Assembly (NCBI GenBank): GCA_964488495.1
Contig: CAZAUQ010000002.1
Span: 1-64,000, forward strand
Length of the DNA: 64,000 bases
DNA from: UBA1402 sp964488495
GTDB lineage: Bacteria; Bacteroidota; Bacteroidia; Bacteroidales; UBA1402
Direction of reading: 5' to 3'
Numbering within the stretch: position 1 is the first letter of the stretch; every line of letters begins with the position of its first letter. A model generated the notes under the pieces. It was not told the DNA's origin. It searched no databases and saw only the letters and a list, made by a program, of their open reading frames with translations. Below are positions 26,529 to 34,680 of the stretch, in pieces. The position numbers were made by a program, and so were the translations under genes.

Positions 26529-28166
26529 TTAGTGTTTTTGCTCTGCTGTATCCGTGGCAACATTTACCCCTTGGTCCAGGATAAGCGAAATGGCTTTGTT
26601 GAGTGTGATATCTTTTTCTTGCAAAAGCATCCAGAAGGCATCTTCTCCCAGAATATTACGTGCGATATAAGCATAAATCTGAGTAGCGGCCAATTCTTTG
26701 GATTCGGAGATTTGTTCCGGCTTTTTTGGAAAGCCTTGTGCTGCAGTAAAATCAACAAAGTTTTCGAAGACTCTTTGCTCCTGTAAGTAAGCTTTTAGGG
26801 CGGCAGGAGTTTTCAAAGCCACTAACTGCTCACGGTGGTGATCGGCGTAGTTGGCCGCAAAGTTGTAAGGTAACATTTGGTTGAACACTGTATTGTACCA
26901 TTCACTGTTACCGGTGGTGTCTATGGGCACAAAGAAATCGGGCATTATGCCTCCGCCACCATACACCAAACGTCCACCCTTGGTTTCATATATTAGGCTG
27001 TCACTCAGTTGAATGCTATCGCGGGAGTCGAATTCTCCCCGCATGTAGCGATTCACCAAATCCATCTCGTACTCTTCGAAATCACCCTTTTCGAAAGGTT
27101 TTTGAATATTGCGCCCCGAAGGTACGTAGTAATGCGCCACAGTCAGGCGGATGGCAGAGCCGTCTTTAAATGGAATTTGTTGCTGAACCAGGCCTTTCCC
27201 GTAAGATCTGCGCCCGACAATGTAACCCCTGTCGTTGTCCTGTATGGCTCCGGCCACAATCTCACTCGAGGAGGCGGCCCATTCATCCATTAACACAATA
27301 AGCGGAGTATTCTGGCAAGAGCCTCTGCCGTCAGAATAACTCTCTTCTCTTTTGTAGGCCTTGCCTTCTACGTACAACATCAGGCTGTTGCGGGGCAAAA
27401 ACTCGTTCAGAATAGCCAGAGCAGGTCCCATTAATCCTCCGGGATTGCCTCTGAGGTCCAGAATAACACGGTCGCAATTGTCCTGAGCCTGCATTTTACT
27501 GATAACAGACAAGAACTCATTGTAGGTGGTTCTGGTAAATTTACCGAGTTTAATGTAGGCAATGTTTTCTCCTATCTTGTAAGAGGCATCGATGCTGGTT
27601 ACCGGAATGTCGTCGCGGGTAAGGTTAAAACTGAGTTCCTGGCCGGCGTTTCTTCTTAAGACACCTACTTTGACCTTGGTGTTTTTTTCGCCTCTCAGAG
27701 TTTTCATCACGCGTTCGTTAGTGATTGTCGAACCCACAAAACTACTGTCGTTAATACTGACAATCATATCACCCGCCCTGAGGCCGGCTTGCTCGGCGGG
27801 ACCCCCCGTGATGACGGCAACCACTCGTATAGTGTCTTCCCGTATATTGAATTGTATGCCCACCCCGCTGAACGAACCTTCGATGTCTTCGTTGGCTCTT
27901 TCCATTTCTTCTGCCGTGATGTAGACCGAGTGGGGGTCCAATTCCAACAATACTTTAGGGATCAGATTTTCTATGAGTTCTTTTTCGTCTATATCTTCGA
28001 CGTATTTCGATGAAACGAGGTTGAGTAGCGCGTCCAGTTTGTTAAAACTGACCAGAGAGGGAATGACTTTATTGTTTTGTTGCCTGAGGGAAACAAAATT
28101 ACCTATGGTTATACCGATCAGTACAGAAAGAAATATGATAAGAAACAGTTGATACCGGTTTTTCAT
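26529..28166 (-). CDS. C-terminal processing protease (S41 family, CtpA-like)
   Basis: A periplasmic serine protease of 545 residues. An N-terminal signal anchor (LFLIIFLSVLIGITIGNF) is followed by a PDZ domain at about 80-175 (SGVGIQF, AGLRAGDMI) and the S41 catalytic domain. DLRGNPGGL is conserved; the catalytic Ser is Ser299 in ASSSEIVAG and the Lys is Lys324 in YGKGLVQ, at the 25-residue spacing of E. coli Tsp. Such proteases trim or degrade envelope proteins from their C-termini. About 120 helical residues follow the catalytic domain. It lies 24 bases after dCMP deaminase in a minus-strand operon. Confidence 0.93.
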   Translation of the reverse strand: MKNRYQLFLIIFLSVLIGITIGNFVSLRQQNNKVIPSLVSFNKLDALLNLVSSKYVEDIDEKELIENLIPKVLLELDPHSVYITAEEMERANEDIEGSFSGVGIQFNIREDTIRVVAVITGGPAEQAGLRAGDMIVSINDSSFVGSTITNERVMKTLRGEKNTKVKVGVLRRNAGQELSFNLTRDDIPVTSIDASYKIGENIAYIKLGKFTRTTYNEFLSVISKMQAQDNCDRVILDLRGNPGGLMGPALAILNEFLPRNSLMLYVEGKAYKREESYSDGRGSCQNTPLIVLMDEWAASSSEIVAGAIQDNDRGYIVGRRSYGKGLVQQQIPFKDGSAIRLTVAHYYVPSGRNIQKPFEKGDFEEYEMDLVNRYMRGEFDSRDSIQLSDSLIYETKGGRLVYGGGGIMPDFFVPIDTTGNSEWYNTVFNQMLPYNFAANYADHHREQLVALKTPAALKAYLQEQRVFENFVDFTAAQGFPKKPEQISESKELAATQIYAYIARNILGEDAFWMLLQEKDITLNKAISLILDQGVNVATDTAEQKH

Positions 28167-28190
28167 CGTCGGGCTATGTTGAATAGTTAA

Positions 28191-28619
28191 TTAAAGCAGG
28201 CTTTTATCGCAAAAGCAAACATCGATGCCTGCTCTCTGCAAAAGATTCAAACCGTCTTCGGCATGGTAGGGTTCTCCGTAGACCACCCTTACGATACCTG
28301 CTTGAATGATCAATTTGGCGCAATCTATACAAGGACAGGCAGTAACATAAATAGTTGATCCCTGGCTGCTGTTGTGCGACCGGGCTACTTTGGTTATGGC
28401 ATTGGCTTCTGCGTGCAAAACGTAAGCTTTAGTGTTGCCCTCACCATCTTCGCATATATTTTCAAAACCCGAAGGGGTGCCGTTGTAACCATCAGAAATA
28501 ATACGTTTGTCTTTCACCATAAGAGCACCAACCTGCCTGCGTTTACAGTAGGAATTTTCAGCCCAGATCAAGGCCATGCGCATATATCGTTTATCCAGTA
28601 AGGCTTGTTTTTCGTCCAT
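28191..28619 (-). CDS. dCMP deaminase family protein
   Basis: Deaminates dCMP to dUMP, feeding thymidylate synthesis. The 142 residues contain the zinc site HAEANAI (His and proton-shuttle Glu) and PCIDCAKLI (two Cys ligands), plus the NGTPSGFE nucleotide loop. The family includes ComEB-type proteins, but no competence genes are near. Its start directly follows the M3 peptidase stop (one base apart) and the S41 gene follows after 24 bases, consistent with one transcript. Confidence 0.93.
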   Translation of the reverse strand: MDEKQALLDKRYMRMALIWAENSYCKRRQVGALMVKDKRIISDGYNGTPSGFENICEDGEGNTKAYVLHAEANAITKVARSHNSSQGSTIYVTACPCIDCAKLIIQAGIVRVVYGEPYHAEDGLNLLQRAGIDVCFCDKSLL

Positions 28620-30704
28620 TTATTTTATTCCGTTGCGTTTAAGTAAAGCATCAATACGGGGTTCACGCCCTCTGAATTTCAAATAAAGCTCCATGGGATC
28701 CTGTGTGCCTCCCCTCGAAAGGATGTTTTCGCGGAAAGAAGCTGCCCGTTGGGTGTCGAATACTTCGTTTTCGGTAAAGAATTCAAAAGCGTCGGCATCG
28801 AGTACTTCTGCCCATTTATATCCATAATAACCGGCAGCATAACCTCCCGAGAAGATATGGCTGAAGCCCGTACTCATGCAGGCTTCCTGAGGTTGCGCCA
28901 GCAGAATAACCGAGTTCCAGGCTTGATTTTCGAATTGCCGCACATCCCCTTCGAAGGGTTTTTTAATGCTGTGCCAGCCCATGTCCAGATAGCCGAAACT
29001 CAGCTGACGCAAACAGGCATATCCTACATTGAAATTATCGGAGGCAATTATTTTTTCGATCAGATCGGCAGGTATCTTTTCGCCGCTTTGGTAATGAACG
29101 GCAAAGGTATTCAGAAATTCTTGCCTGGTGGCCCAGTTTTCCATTATTTGTGAAGGCAACTCCACAAAATCCCGGTAAACGTTGGTGCCTGCCAGCGAGG
29201 CGTAGGTGGTGTTTGAAAGCATTCCGTGCAGGGCATGACCAAATTCGTGCATGAAGGTGGTTACTTCATCAAAAGTGAGCAGGGAAGGCTTTTCGGTGGT
29301 AGAGGGAGTGAAATTGGTAGTCAACGTAATATGGGGCCGGATATCCTTGTTTTTGATTTTATGCTGGGCTTTAATATCACTCATCCAGGCTCCGGAGCGT
29401 TTGCTTGCTCTGGGGTGGAAATCAGTATAAAGAACAGCCAGGAAAGAACCATCTTTGTCGAAGACTTCGTACGCGGTCACCTCCTCATGCCAGACCTGGA
29501 TCTTGTCGTTTTTCTCGAAACGTAGACCGTATAATTTAGTGGCCAGCCCAAAGACGCCTTCAATGACATTATCCAACTTAAAGTAGGGTTTGAGCATTTC
29601 GTCGTTGAGGTCAAACTGCAGATCTTTGAGTTTTTGGGAATAATACGACCAATCCCAGGCTTCCAGTTTAATGAAGTTTTTCTCATATCCCAGGGCAAAT
29701 CCCTGCAGAGCCGAAAGCTCTCTTTGTCCCAGGGGCAAATAGGCTTCTCTGAGCTGATCCAGCAGGTTGTAAACGGTTTCCGGATTTTTAGTCATCCTTC
29801 TGCGCAGCACATAAGAGGCATAGTCGGGATAGCCAAAAAGGCCGGCCATTTCGAGACGGGCATTGACGATATCCCGGATAATGGATTGGTTGTTGAATTC
29901 TCCCTCCAGGCCCCTGCTCATGTAAGCCCGGTAGATTTCTTCGCGAAGTTCCCGATTGTCGGCATACTTCAAAAATGCGCCGTAACTGGGTGCAGAGAGA
30001 TCAAAAAGCCAGCCTTCCAGGCCTTTGGCTTTAGCTTTTTCGGCAGCAATGCTTAATACATCTTCGGGAATGCCGGACAATAATTCTTTATCGGTAAATA
30101 CTTTTGAGTAGGCATTGGTGGCTTTCAATACATTTTGTCCGAAATTCAGGCTAAGCTTATTCAGTTTGGTGCTCAGTTCCCGGTATTTTTCCCGGTTGGC
30201 ACCTTCCAGTGTGGCTCCGCTGTCCAGGAAGTCCATATAAGTTTCCCAAAGCAGGCGGCTTTGTTCTGTATTCAGGTTAAGGTTTTCCCTGTTGTCGTAA
30301 ACTGTTTTGATTCTCTGGTACAGAGTTTCATTCAGAACTATATTGTTGTAATGTTCGGACAACATGGGCGAAATCTGCTGAGATAAATCCATCAGCTCAT
30401 CAGTGGTCTGGTTGTTGAGCAAGGTATAATAGACTGCCGACACTTTGTCGAGTAATTCACCGGAGCGTTCCAGCGCTTCGATGGTATTTTCGAAAGATGC
30501 ACGCTCTTTGTTGGCAGTAATTTTTTGAATTTCGTTATCGTGTATGCGTATAGCTTCCTGATAAGCAGGCAGAATATGTTCTATGGTTACTTCCCGGAAA
30601 GGGGCAGTCTCATGCAGGGTTTTGTATTTTCCCAAAAAAGGATTGGAGGCCTGAAGACCAATAACGGTCAGCGTTGTCATAATAAAAAATAATTTAGTTC
30701 TCAT
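28620..30704 (-). CDS. M3 family peptidase (peptidyl-dipeptidase Dcp-like), exported
   Basis: A zinc peptidase of 694 residues with a signal peptide (LFFIMTTLTVIGLQA), so probably periplasmic, where Dcp-type enzymes remove C-terminal dipeptides from short peptides. The zinc motif HEFGH lies at 486-490 in FMHEFGHALHGM, with the downstream Glu expected some 25 residues later in DFVELPSQIMENWA. The C-terminal conserved stretch ILSRGGTQDPMELY is intact. First gene of a run with dCMP deaminase, S41 protease and cyclo-ligase; no TAnnTTTG box was found in the 120 bases before it. Confidence 0.93.
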   Translation of the reverse strand: MRTKLFFIMTTLTVIGLQASNPFLGKYKTLHETAPFREVTIEHILPAYQEAIRIHDNEIQKITANKERASFENTIEALERSGELLDKVSAVYYTLLNNQTTDELMDLSQQISPMLSEHYNNIVLNETLYQRIKTVYDNRENLNLNTEQSRLLWETYMDFLDSGATLEGANREKYRELSTKLNKLSLNFGQNVLKATNAYSKVFTDKELLSGIPEDVLSIAAEKAKAKGLEGWLFDLSAPSYGAFLKYADNRELREEIYRAYMSRGLEGEFNNQSIIRDIVNARLEMAGLFGYPDYASYVLRRRMTKNPETVYNLLDQLREAYLPLGQRELSALQGFALGYEKNFIKLEAWDWSYYSQKLKDLQFDLNDEMLKPYFKLDNVIEGVFGLATKLYGLRFEKNDKIQVWHEEVTAYEVFDKDGSFLAVLYTDFHPRASKRSGAWMSDIKAQHKIKNKDIRPHITLTTNFTPSTTEKPSLLTFDEVTTFMHEFGHALHGMLSNTTYASLAGTNVYRDFVELPSQIMENWATRQEFLNTFAVHYQSGEKIPADLIEKIIASDNFNVGYACLRQLSFGYLDMGWHSIKKPFEGDVRQFENQAWNSVILLAQPQEACMSTGFSHIFSGGYAAGYYGYKWAEVLDADAFEFFTENEVFDTQRAASFRENILSRGGTQDPMELYLKFRGREPRIDALLKRNGIK

Positions 30705-30761
30705 CTGGTCAATTCTTTCTGTCTTGTCCTATTAAATTTTTTAGTAACAGTAGTTTTGTGA

Positions 30762-30788
30762 CTGCTTCCGGGATTGTTTTGGAAGCAG
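30762..30788. other. hairpin between the cNMP-domain gene and the M3 peptidase gene
   Basis: CTGCTTCC (30762-30769) and GGAAGCAG (30781-30788) form an 8 bp perfect stem with an 11-base loop. No T run follows on either strand, so it is not a clear terminator. Confidence 0.4.
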
Positions 30789-30826
30789 CGTAAAATGGAA
30801 AAGGAATGAGTTTATTGGTGCCGGAT

Positions 30827-31225
30827 TCATGCAATCAGATCCGAAATCAAATCGAGATAATTGCATAATACGGTTTGATTGTTGCGCATTAAAAACAGTA
30901 AGGACTTTCTGTCTATCTGCATAATGCTGCAATTATCCAAGGCTTTGACACTAACAGGCATTTGGCGGTTCTGCCCGAATAAACGGGAAAAAACGATCAA
31001 TTCCGGCCCTTGTGCAATGCGTTTTTTCTTTTGTTCGTTTTCGAGTTCCACTTTGCCGTCCAGCAAAAAGATCAGATTCTCGCAAACGGTATCTTTGTTA
31101 AAGAGAAGATCACCGGTGCTAAAGTTGTCGAAGTCGAGGCTGACTTTGGTCAAAAGCGGGAACAACTCATCCATACTCATTCCCTTAAATAAAGGGTATT
31201 TTAAAAAAAGTTCAAATCTTGACAT
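30827..31225 (-). CDS. lone cyclic-nucleotide-binding-type domain protein
   Basis: A 132-residue protein with the beta-roll of Crp/Fnr sensor domains: LFKGMSMDELFPLL, GDLLFNKDTVCENLIFLLDGKVEL and VKALDNCSIMQIDRKSLLFLM. Typical Crp/Fnr regulators have 200-230 residues with a C-terminal helix-turn-helix; here the protein stops after the dimerisation-helix start (NYLDLISDLIA). I found no helix-turn-helix in the other frames of the next 120 bases. The cAMP-contacting G-E...R-S-A pattern is not recognisable. It may be a stand-alone sensor, or the remnant of a shortened regulator. Confidence 0.7.
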   Translation of the reverse strand: MSRFELFLKYPLFKGMSMDELFPLLTKVSLDFDNFSTGDLLFNKDTVCENLIFLLDGKVELENEQKKKRIAQGPELIVFSRLFGQNRQMPVSVKALDNCSIMQIDRKSLLFLMRNNQTVLCNYLDLISDLIA

Positions 31226-31289
31226 CTTGCGTTTTTTTTGAGTATAAATAATTCCTTTGCGAAAATACTCAAGATTTCTGAAAATACGC

Positions 31290-31297
31290 TACTTTTG
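31290..31297 (+). promoter_or_regulatory. -7 promoter box for the MarC-family gene
   Basis: TACTTTTG, an exact TAnnTTTG match, 15 bases before the ATG at 31313. It excludes an upstream start at 31238. Confidence 0.55.
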
Positions 31298-31312
31298 CAA
31301 AAATTAATAGCC

Positions 31313-31900
31313 ATGGAATTCAATTTAAAAGAGATATTAAGTGCATTCACGGTTTTATTTGCTATTATCGATATCGTTGGGTCCATTCCGATCATCATTG
31401 ATTTACAGAATAAACCAGGAGGAGTTCCGGCATTAAAAATTTCTTTGATTTCTTTTGCCCTGTTGATTGCCTTTTTCTTTTTAGGCGACGGAGTGCTTGC
31501 TTTGTTTGGTGTGAATATCTCTTCTTTCGCGGTTGCCGGTGCAATTGTGATTTTTGCCGTGGCCGCCGAAATGATTTTCGATATCGAAGTATTTCGCTAC
31601 AAAGGCCCGTCCGAAGTTTCTTCTATTGTGCCTTTGGTGTTTCCTCTTATTGTAGGTGCCGGATCTTTCACAACCATGCTTTCTTTGAAGGCTGAATTTC
31701 AAACAATTAATATTGTAATAGCCCTTTTCCTTAATATTGTAGTTGTCTTTTTGGTCCTAAAGGGAATTAAACGAATCGAAAAAATCATTGGCCATGCCGG
31801 TATTTATATTATTCGAAAATTCTTCGGGATTATTTTGCTGGCCATTTCGGTAAAATTATTTACTGCCAACCTGGAAGGCTTACTAAATCAACTCAAATAA
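31313..31900 (+). CDS. MarC family integral membrane protein
   Basis: A 195-residue inner-membrane protein with six hydrophobic segments, the MarC/UPF0056 layout: an opening AFTVLFAIIDIVGSIPIII, a middle RYKGPSEVSSIVPLVFPLIVG split around the conserved P-L-x-x-P-L-x-x-G motif, and a last helix FGIILLAISVKLF. The family's role is unknown; the old link with multiple antibiotic resistance is not supported in E. coli. Start at ATG 31313 sits just after the promoter and begins directly with the first helix. The stop is 11 bases from the convergent DUF721 gene. Confidence 0.88.
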   Translation: MEFNLKEILSAFTVLFAIIDIVGSIPIIIDLQNKPGGVPALKISLISFALLIAFFFLGDGVLALFGVNISSFAVAGAIVIFAVAAEMIFDIEVFRYKGPSEVSSIVPLVFPLIVGAGSFTTMLSLKAEFQTINIVIALFLNIVVVFLVLKGIKRIEKIIGHAGIYIIRKFFGIILLAISVKLFTANLEGLLNQLK

Positions 31901-31911
31901 AACCATGGAAA

Positions 31912-32202
31912 TCAATGCAGCACCAGATTTTTAACTGCCGGGCTGCCAATTTTTTCGTTCAGGCGCTTAATCAACTGAGGCCTGATAAGCATAAGTTCAT
32001 TGCGGATAATGGCCGATTTGACGTGGACGTGCAAGACGGAATTTTTGAAATACAAATTGTTCGTGTGTTCAGCCAAGGCTTTGCCAACAACCTCTGGCCA
32101 TAGCCTGATGGCTGCCGTTTCGTTCAGTTTGCCTTCGAGATGCTGATTTTTGAGCACTTCGCTGAGCACTTCTGCCAGACTTTGGGTGTTCTTCCTGCGC
32201 AT
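31912..32202 (-). CDS. DUF721 domain protein (DciA-like)
   Basis: A 96-residue protein of the DUF721 family (LAEVLSEVLKN at the start, AIRLWPEVVGKALAEHT, then the LHVHVKSAIIRNEL strand). The family includes DciA, the ancestral loader of the DnaB replicative helicase, but short members are often annotated only by domain. It begins 7 bases after the recF stop, a pairing also common in other Bacteroidota, which favours a role in DNA replication or repair. Confidence 0.82.
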   Translation of the reverse strand: MRRKNTQSLAEVLSEVLKNQHLEGKLNETAAIRLWPEVVGKALAEHTNNLYFKNSVLHVHVKSAIIRNELMLIRPQLIKRLNEKIGSPAVKNLVLH

Positions 32203-32209
32203 AGTGTAC

Positions 32210-33310
32210 TTATTCTGTAGGACAGATGCAGGCGTTTTCTATGTGAAAAACTCGAAAATCCTTACCGTTGGCCTGCAAAATCATGTTCAGGTGCTCCCGG
32301 TGGGTATCGGTAATAAAAATTTGCCCGAAATCTTCTTTGGAAACCAGTTGAATGATGCGTTCCACCCTTGAAGCATCAAGTTTATCGAAGAGGTCGTCGA
32401 GCAGAAGAATGGGTTTTTTCTTACCGGCTTGCTTCAGATATTCGTATTGTGCCAGTTTTAAGGCAATCAGGTAACTTTTGTTTTGTCCCTGAGAGCCTAC
32501 CCGTTTGATGGGATAGCCGTCGATTTGCATTTCGAGCTCGTCTTTGTGAATACCTTTGGTTGTATAACCAAGAATAATATCTTTTTCTCTGAACCGCAGA
32601 AGCTGTTCTCGAAAATTTCCCTGTTCGAGATGTGAGATATATTGCAGCCCTATACTTTCTCTGCGGTCGGAAACAGCATGGTAATAATGTTCAAAAACCG
32701 GCTGAAAGGCTGCGATGAATTCCCTGCGTTTTTGAAAAATCAGCTTGGCATAGTCGTTCATGGGAATATCGTACATTTCATAGAGAGATTCCTCCCGGTT
32801 CATCTGCTCGTTTTTCAACAGTGAGTTACGTTGATACAGAGCCTTGTTGTAAGCCATGAGAGCCTCCATATAGGAACGATCAAATTGCGAAAGAGCGATA
32901 TCCATAAATCTTCGGCGTTCATCACTGCCTTCGCGAATCAGATTTTCGTCAGCCGGAGACACAATAACCAAAGGTAAGCGCCCTATGTGATCAGATAAGC
33001 GTTCATATTCTTTTTTGTTGAATTTGAATACTTTTTTTTGGCGGCGCTTCATGGCGCAATAATATTCTTCCTCTTTGCCCTCAATCAGATAACTGCCCTG
33101 CAGCATAAAATAATCGGCCTCATGAAAAATATTCTGAGAGTCAACCGGATTGGTATGGCTTTTACAAAACGAAAGATAATGAATGGCATCCAGGAAATTG
33201 GTTTTGCCTACTCCGTTATTGCCAAAAAAACAATTTAAACGTGGAGAGAATTCAATGTTGGCCTCCTGTATATTTTTGTAATTGAAAATGGATAACTTAT
33301 GCAGGTACAT
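32210..33310 (-). CDS. recF: DNA replication and repair protein RecF
   Basis: An SMC-like ATPase that helps RecOR load RecA at gaps. The 366 residues show the N-terminal Walker A GNNGVGKTN (30-38), the RecF family patch RRRFMDIALSQFDRSYMEAL, and the C-terminal signature/Walker B region SQGQNKSYLIALKLAQYE and LLLDDLFDKLD. Start set to ATG 33310 (MYLHKLSIFNYKNI), since the ATG at 33334 lies against the -7 box at 33336-33343. DUF721 follows after 7 bases. Confidence 0.96.
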   Translation of the reverse strand: MYLHKLSIFNYKNIQEANIEFSPRLNCFFGNNGVGKTNFLDAIHYLSFCKSHTNPVDSQNIFHEADYFMLQGSYLIEGKEEEYYCAMKRRQKKVFKFNKKEYERLSDHIGRLPLVIVSPADENLIREGSDERRRFMDIALSQFDRSYMEALMAYNKALYQRNSLLKNEQMNREESLYEMYDIPMNDYAKLIFQKRREFIAAFQPVFEHYYHAVSDRRESIGLQYISHLEQGNFREQLLRFREKDIILGYTTKGIHKDELEMQIDGYPIKRVGSQGQNKSYLIALKLAQYEYLKQAGKKKPILLLDDLFDKLDASRVERIIQLVSKEDFGQIFITDTHREHLNMILQANGKDFRVFHIENACICPTE

Positions 33311-33335
33311 GGACGAGTTTTGGACAAAATGCATA

Positions 33336-33343
33336 CAAAAGTA
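33336..33343 (-). promoter_or_regulatory. -7 promoter box for recF
   Basis: Minus-strand TACTTTTG, an exact TAnnTTTG match, 25 bases before ATG 33310. It stands divergent from the identical box for the TPR-ribH transcript at 33386. Confidence 0.55.
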
Positions 33344-33385
33344 TAAAAAAAATCATGGAAATTTTATTAATAGAACGAAATGCTA

Positions 33386-33393
33386 TACTTTTG
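33386..33393 (+). promoter_or_regulatory. -7 promoter box for the TPR-ribH operon
   Basis: TACTTTTG, an exact TAnnTTTG match, 34 bases before ATG 33428; it excludes the in-frame start at 33380. Confidence 0.55.
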
Positions 33394-33427
33394 CACACCA
33401 AATTTGTCTTATACAATTATAAAAGAA

Positions 33428-34123
33428 ATGGCTAATAAAAATGCATCCCCAAAAGCCGGTCAAAAAGAAGAACTGCAAAATGTAGGCGAAGTATTGACCC
33501 GTTCGGAACAATTCATAGAAAACAACCAGAAAAACCTTTTGGTAGCCTTGTTGGTTGTCGTAGTAGTGGTAAGTGGCATCATCCTTTTCAGGAACAGTTT
33601 TATGGGGCCTAAAGAAAAAGAAGCCCAGGAAATGATGTTCCGCGGAGAGCAGTACTTTGCAGCTGATTCATTTGAACTGGCTCTTTATGGCGATGATTAT
33701 GAATTTATAGGTTTTGAAGGCATCATCGAAAACTACGGCATCACCAAAACCGCCAAACTGGCCTCTGCTTATGCCGGTTTGTGCTACAAACACCTGGGAG
33801 ATTACGAAAAAGCCATCGACAGACTCAGTAAACTCAATGCGGTTGATATTATGGTTTCGCCAGCATTGACCGGAGCAATCGGTGATTGTTATGTGGAACT
33901 CGATCAATTACAAAAAGCTTTACCCTATTTCGAAAGAGCAGGACAGGCCGACAACAATTTGCTGGCTCCCGTTTATTTAATGAAAGCGGGCCGTGTTTAC
34001 GAAGCATTGGGAAAATACGACAAAGCACGCGAAGCATACGAAAAGATCAAAATGAATTTTCCTCTTTCACAAGAAGGCCTGAATATTGACAGGTATATCG
34101 AAAGAACGAGATTACAGAAATAA
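33428..34123 (+). CDS. membrane-anchored tetratricopeptide repeat protein
   Basis: A 231-residue protein with one transmembrane helix near residues 36-53 (LLVALLVVVVVVSGIILF) and a periplasmic part containing three TPR-like helix pairs (AYAGLCYKHLGDYEKAIDRL, DCYVELDQLQKALPYFERA, AGRVYEALGKYDKAREAYEKI). It resembles YfgM-type scaffold proteins that assist secretion, though that is inference. Start at ATG 33428 follows the promoter; the upstream ATG at 33380 lies before it. The stop shares a base with the ribH start (TAATG). Confidence 0.85.
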   Translation: MANKNASPKAGQKEELQNVGEVLTRSEQFIENNQKNLLVALLVVVVVVSGIILFRNSFMGPKEKEAQEMMFRGEQYFAADSFELALYGDDYEFIGFEGIIENYGITKTAKLASAYAGLCYKHLGDYEKAIDRLSKLNAVDIMVSPALTGAIGDCYVELDQLQKALPYFERAGQADNNLLAPVYLMKAGRVYEALGKYDKAREAYEKIKMNFPLSQEGLNIDRYIERTRLQK

Positions 34124-34608
34124 TGAGTACCAAAAATCTTTCTGAATACAACCCTGATACTCTGCCCGATGCATCCGATATGAGAATTGGCATTGTGGTA
34201 TCCGAATGGAATTACGATGTCACGGTCAAGTTGCTGGAAGGAGCCCGTCAGTTTTTACTGAATAACAAAGTAGATCCCGAAAACATTCTGGTTGCCTGGG
34301 TTCCGGGCAGTTTTGAATTGATTTACGGGGCTGCCAGAATGGAAGCTGTTGCCTCTGTGGATGCCGTCATTGCTTTGGGTAGCGTAATTCGCGGAGAAAC
34401 ACCTCATTTCGAGTATGTTTGTTCAGGAGTGACACAGGGCATCGCCCAATTAAATGCCAAAGGAAGCATTCCCTTTATTTTCGGTTTGCTTACTACCAAC
34501 GATATACAGCAGGCTTTAAACCGGGCTGGCGGTATACACGGGAACAAAGGAGTGGAAGCAGCCAAAACTGCTGTACAAATGATTTACTTCAATCGACAAC
34601 TGAAATAA
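34123..34608 (+). CDS. ribH: 6,7-dimethyl-8-ribityllumazine synthase
   Basis: Catalyses the next-to-last step of riboflavin synthesis, condensing the pyrimidine intermediate with dihydroxybutanone phosphate; usually a 60-subunit shell or a pentamer. The 161 residues contain SEWNYDVTVKLLEGA, WVPGSFELIYGA, ALGSVIRGETPHFEYV (with the catalytic His in PHF) and PFIFGLLTTNDIQQA. Coupled to the TPR gene by a one-base overlap; no other riboflavin gene is in the window. Confidence 0.97.
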   Translation: MSTKNLSEYNPDTLPDASDMRIGIVVSEWNYDVTVKLLEGARQFLLNNKVDPENILVAWVPGSFELIYGAARMEAVASVDAVIALGSVIRGETPHFEYVCSGVTQGIAQLNAKGSIPFIFGLLTTNDIQQALNRAGGIHGNKGVEAAKTAVQMIYFNRQLK

Positions 34609-34680
34609 TTCAGAATAAATAATCTTGCAGTAAAATCCCGGTACATTTCTTCAAGCCTCGGCTACCGGATAGTTGACCGA

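Noticed and set aside
30741..30932. Minus-strand 63-codon frame overlapping the cNMP-domain gene
   Set aside because: It overlaps the real gene in another frame and ends in low-complexity sequence with no motif, including no helix-turn-helix that would extend the regulator.
34638..34668. CCGGTA...TACCGG inverted repeat between ribH and dnaX as a terminator
   Set aside because: The stem is only 6 bp with a 19-base loop and there is no T run on either strand.
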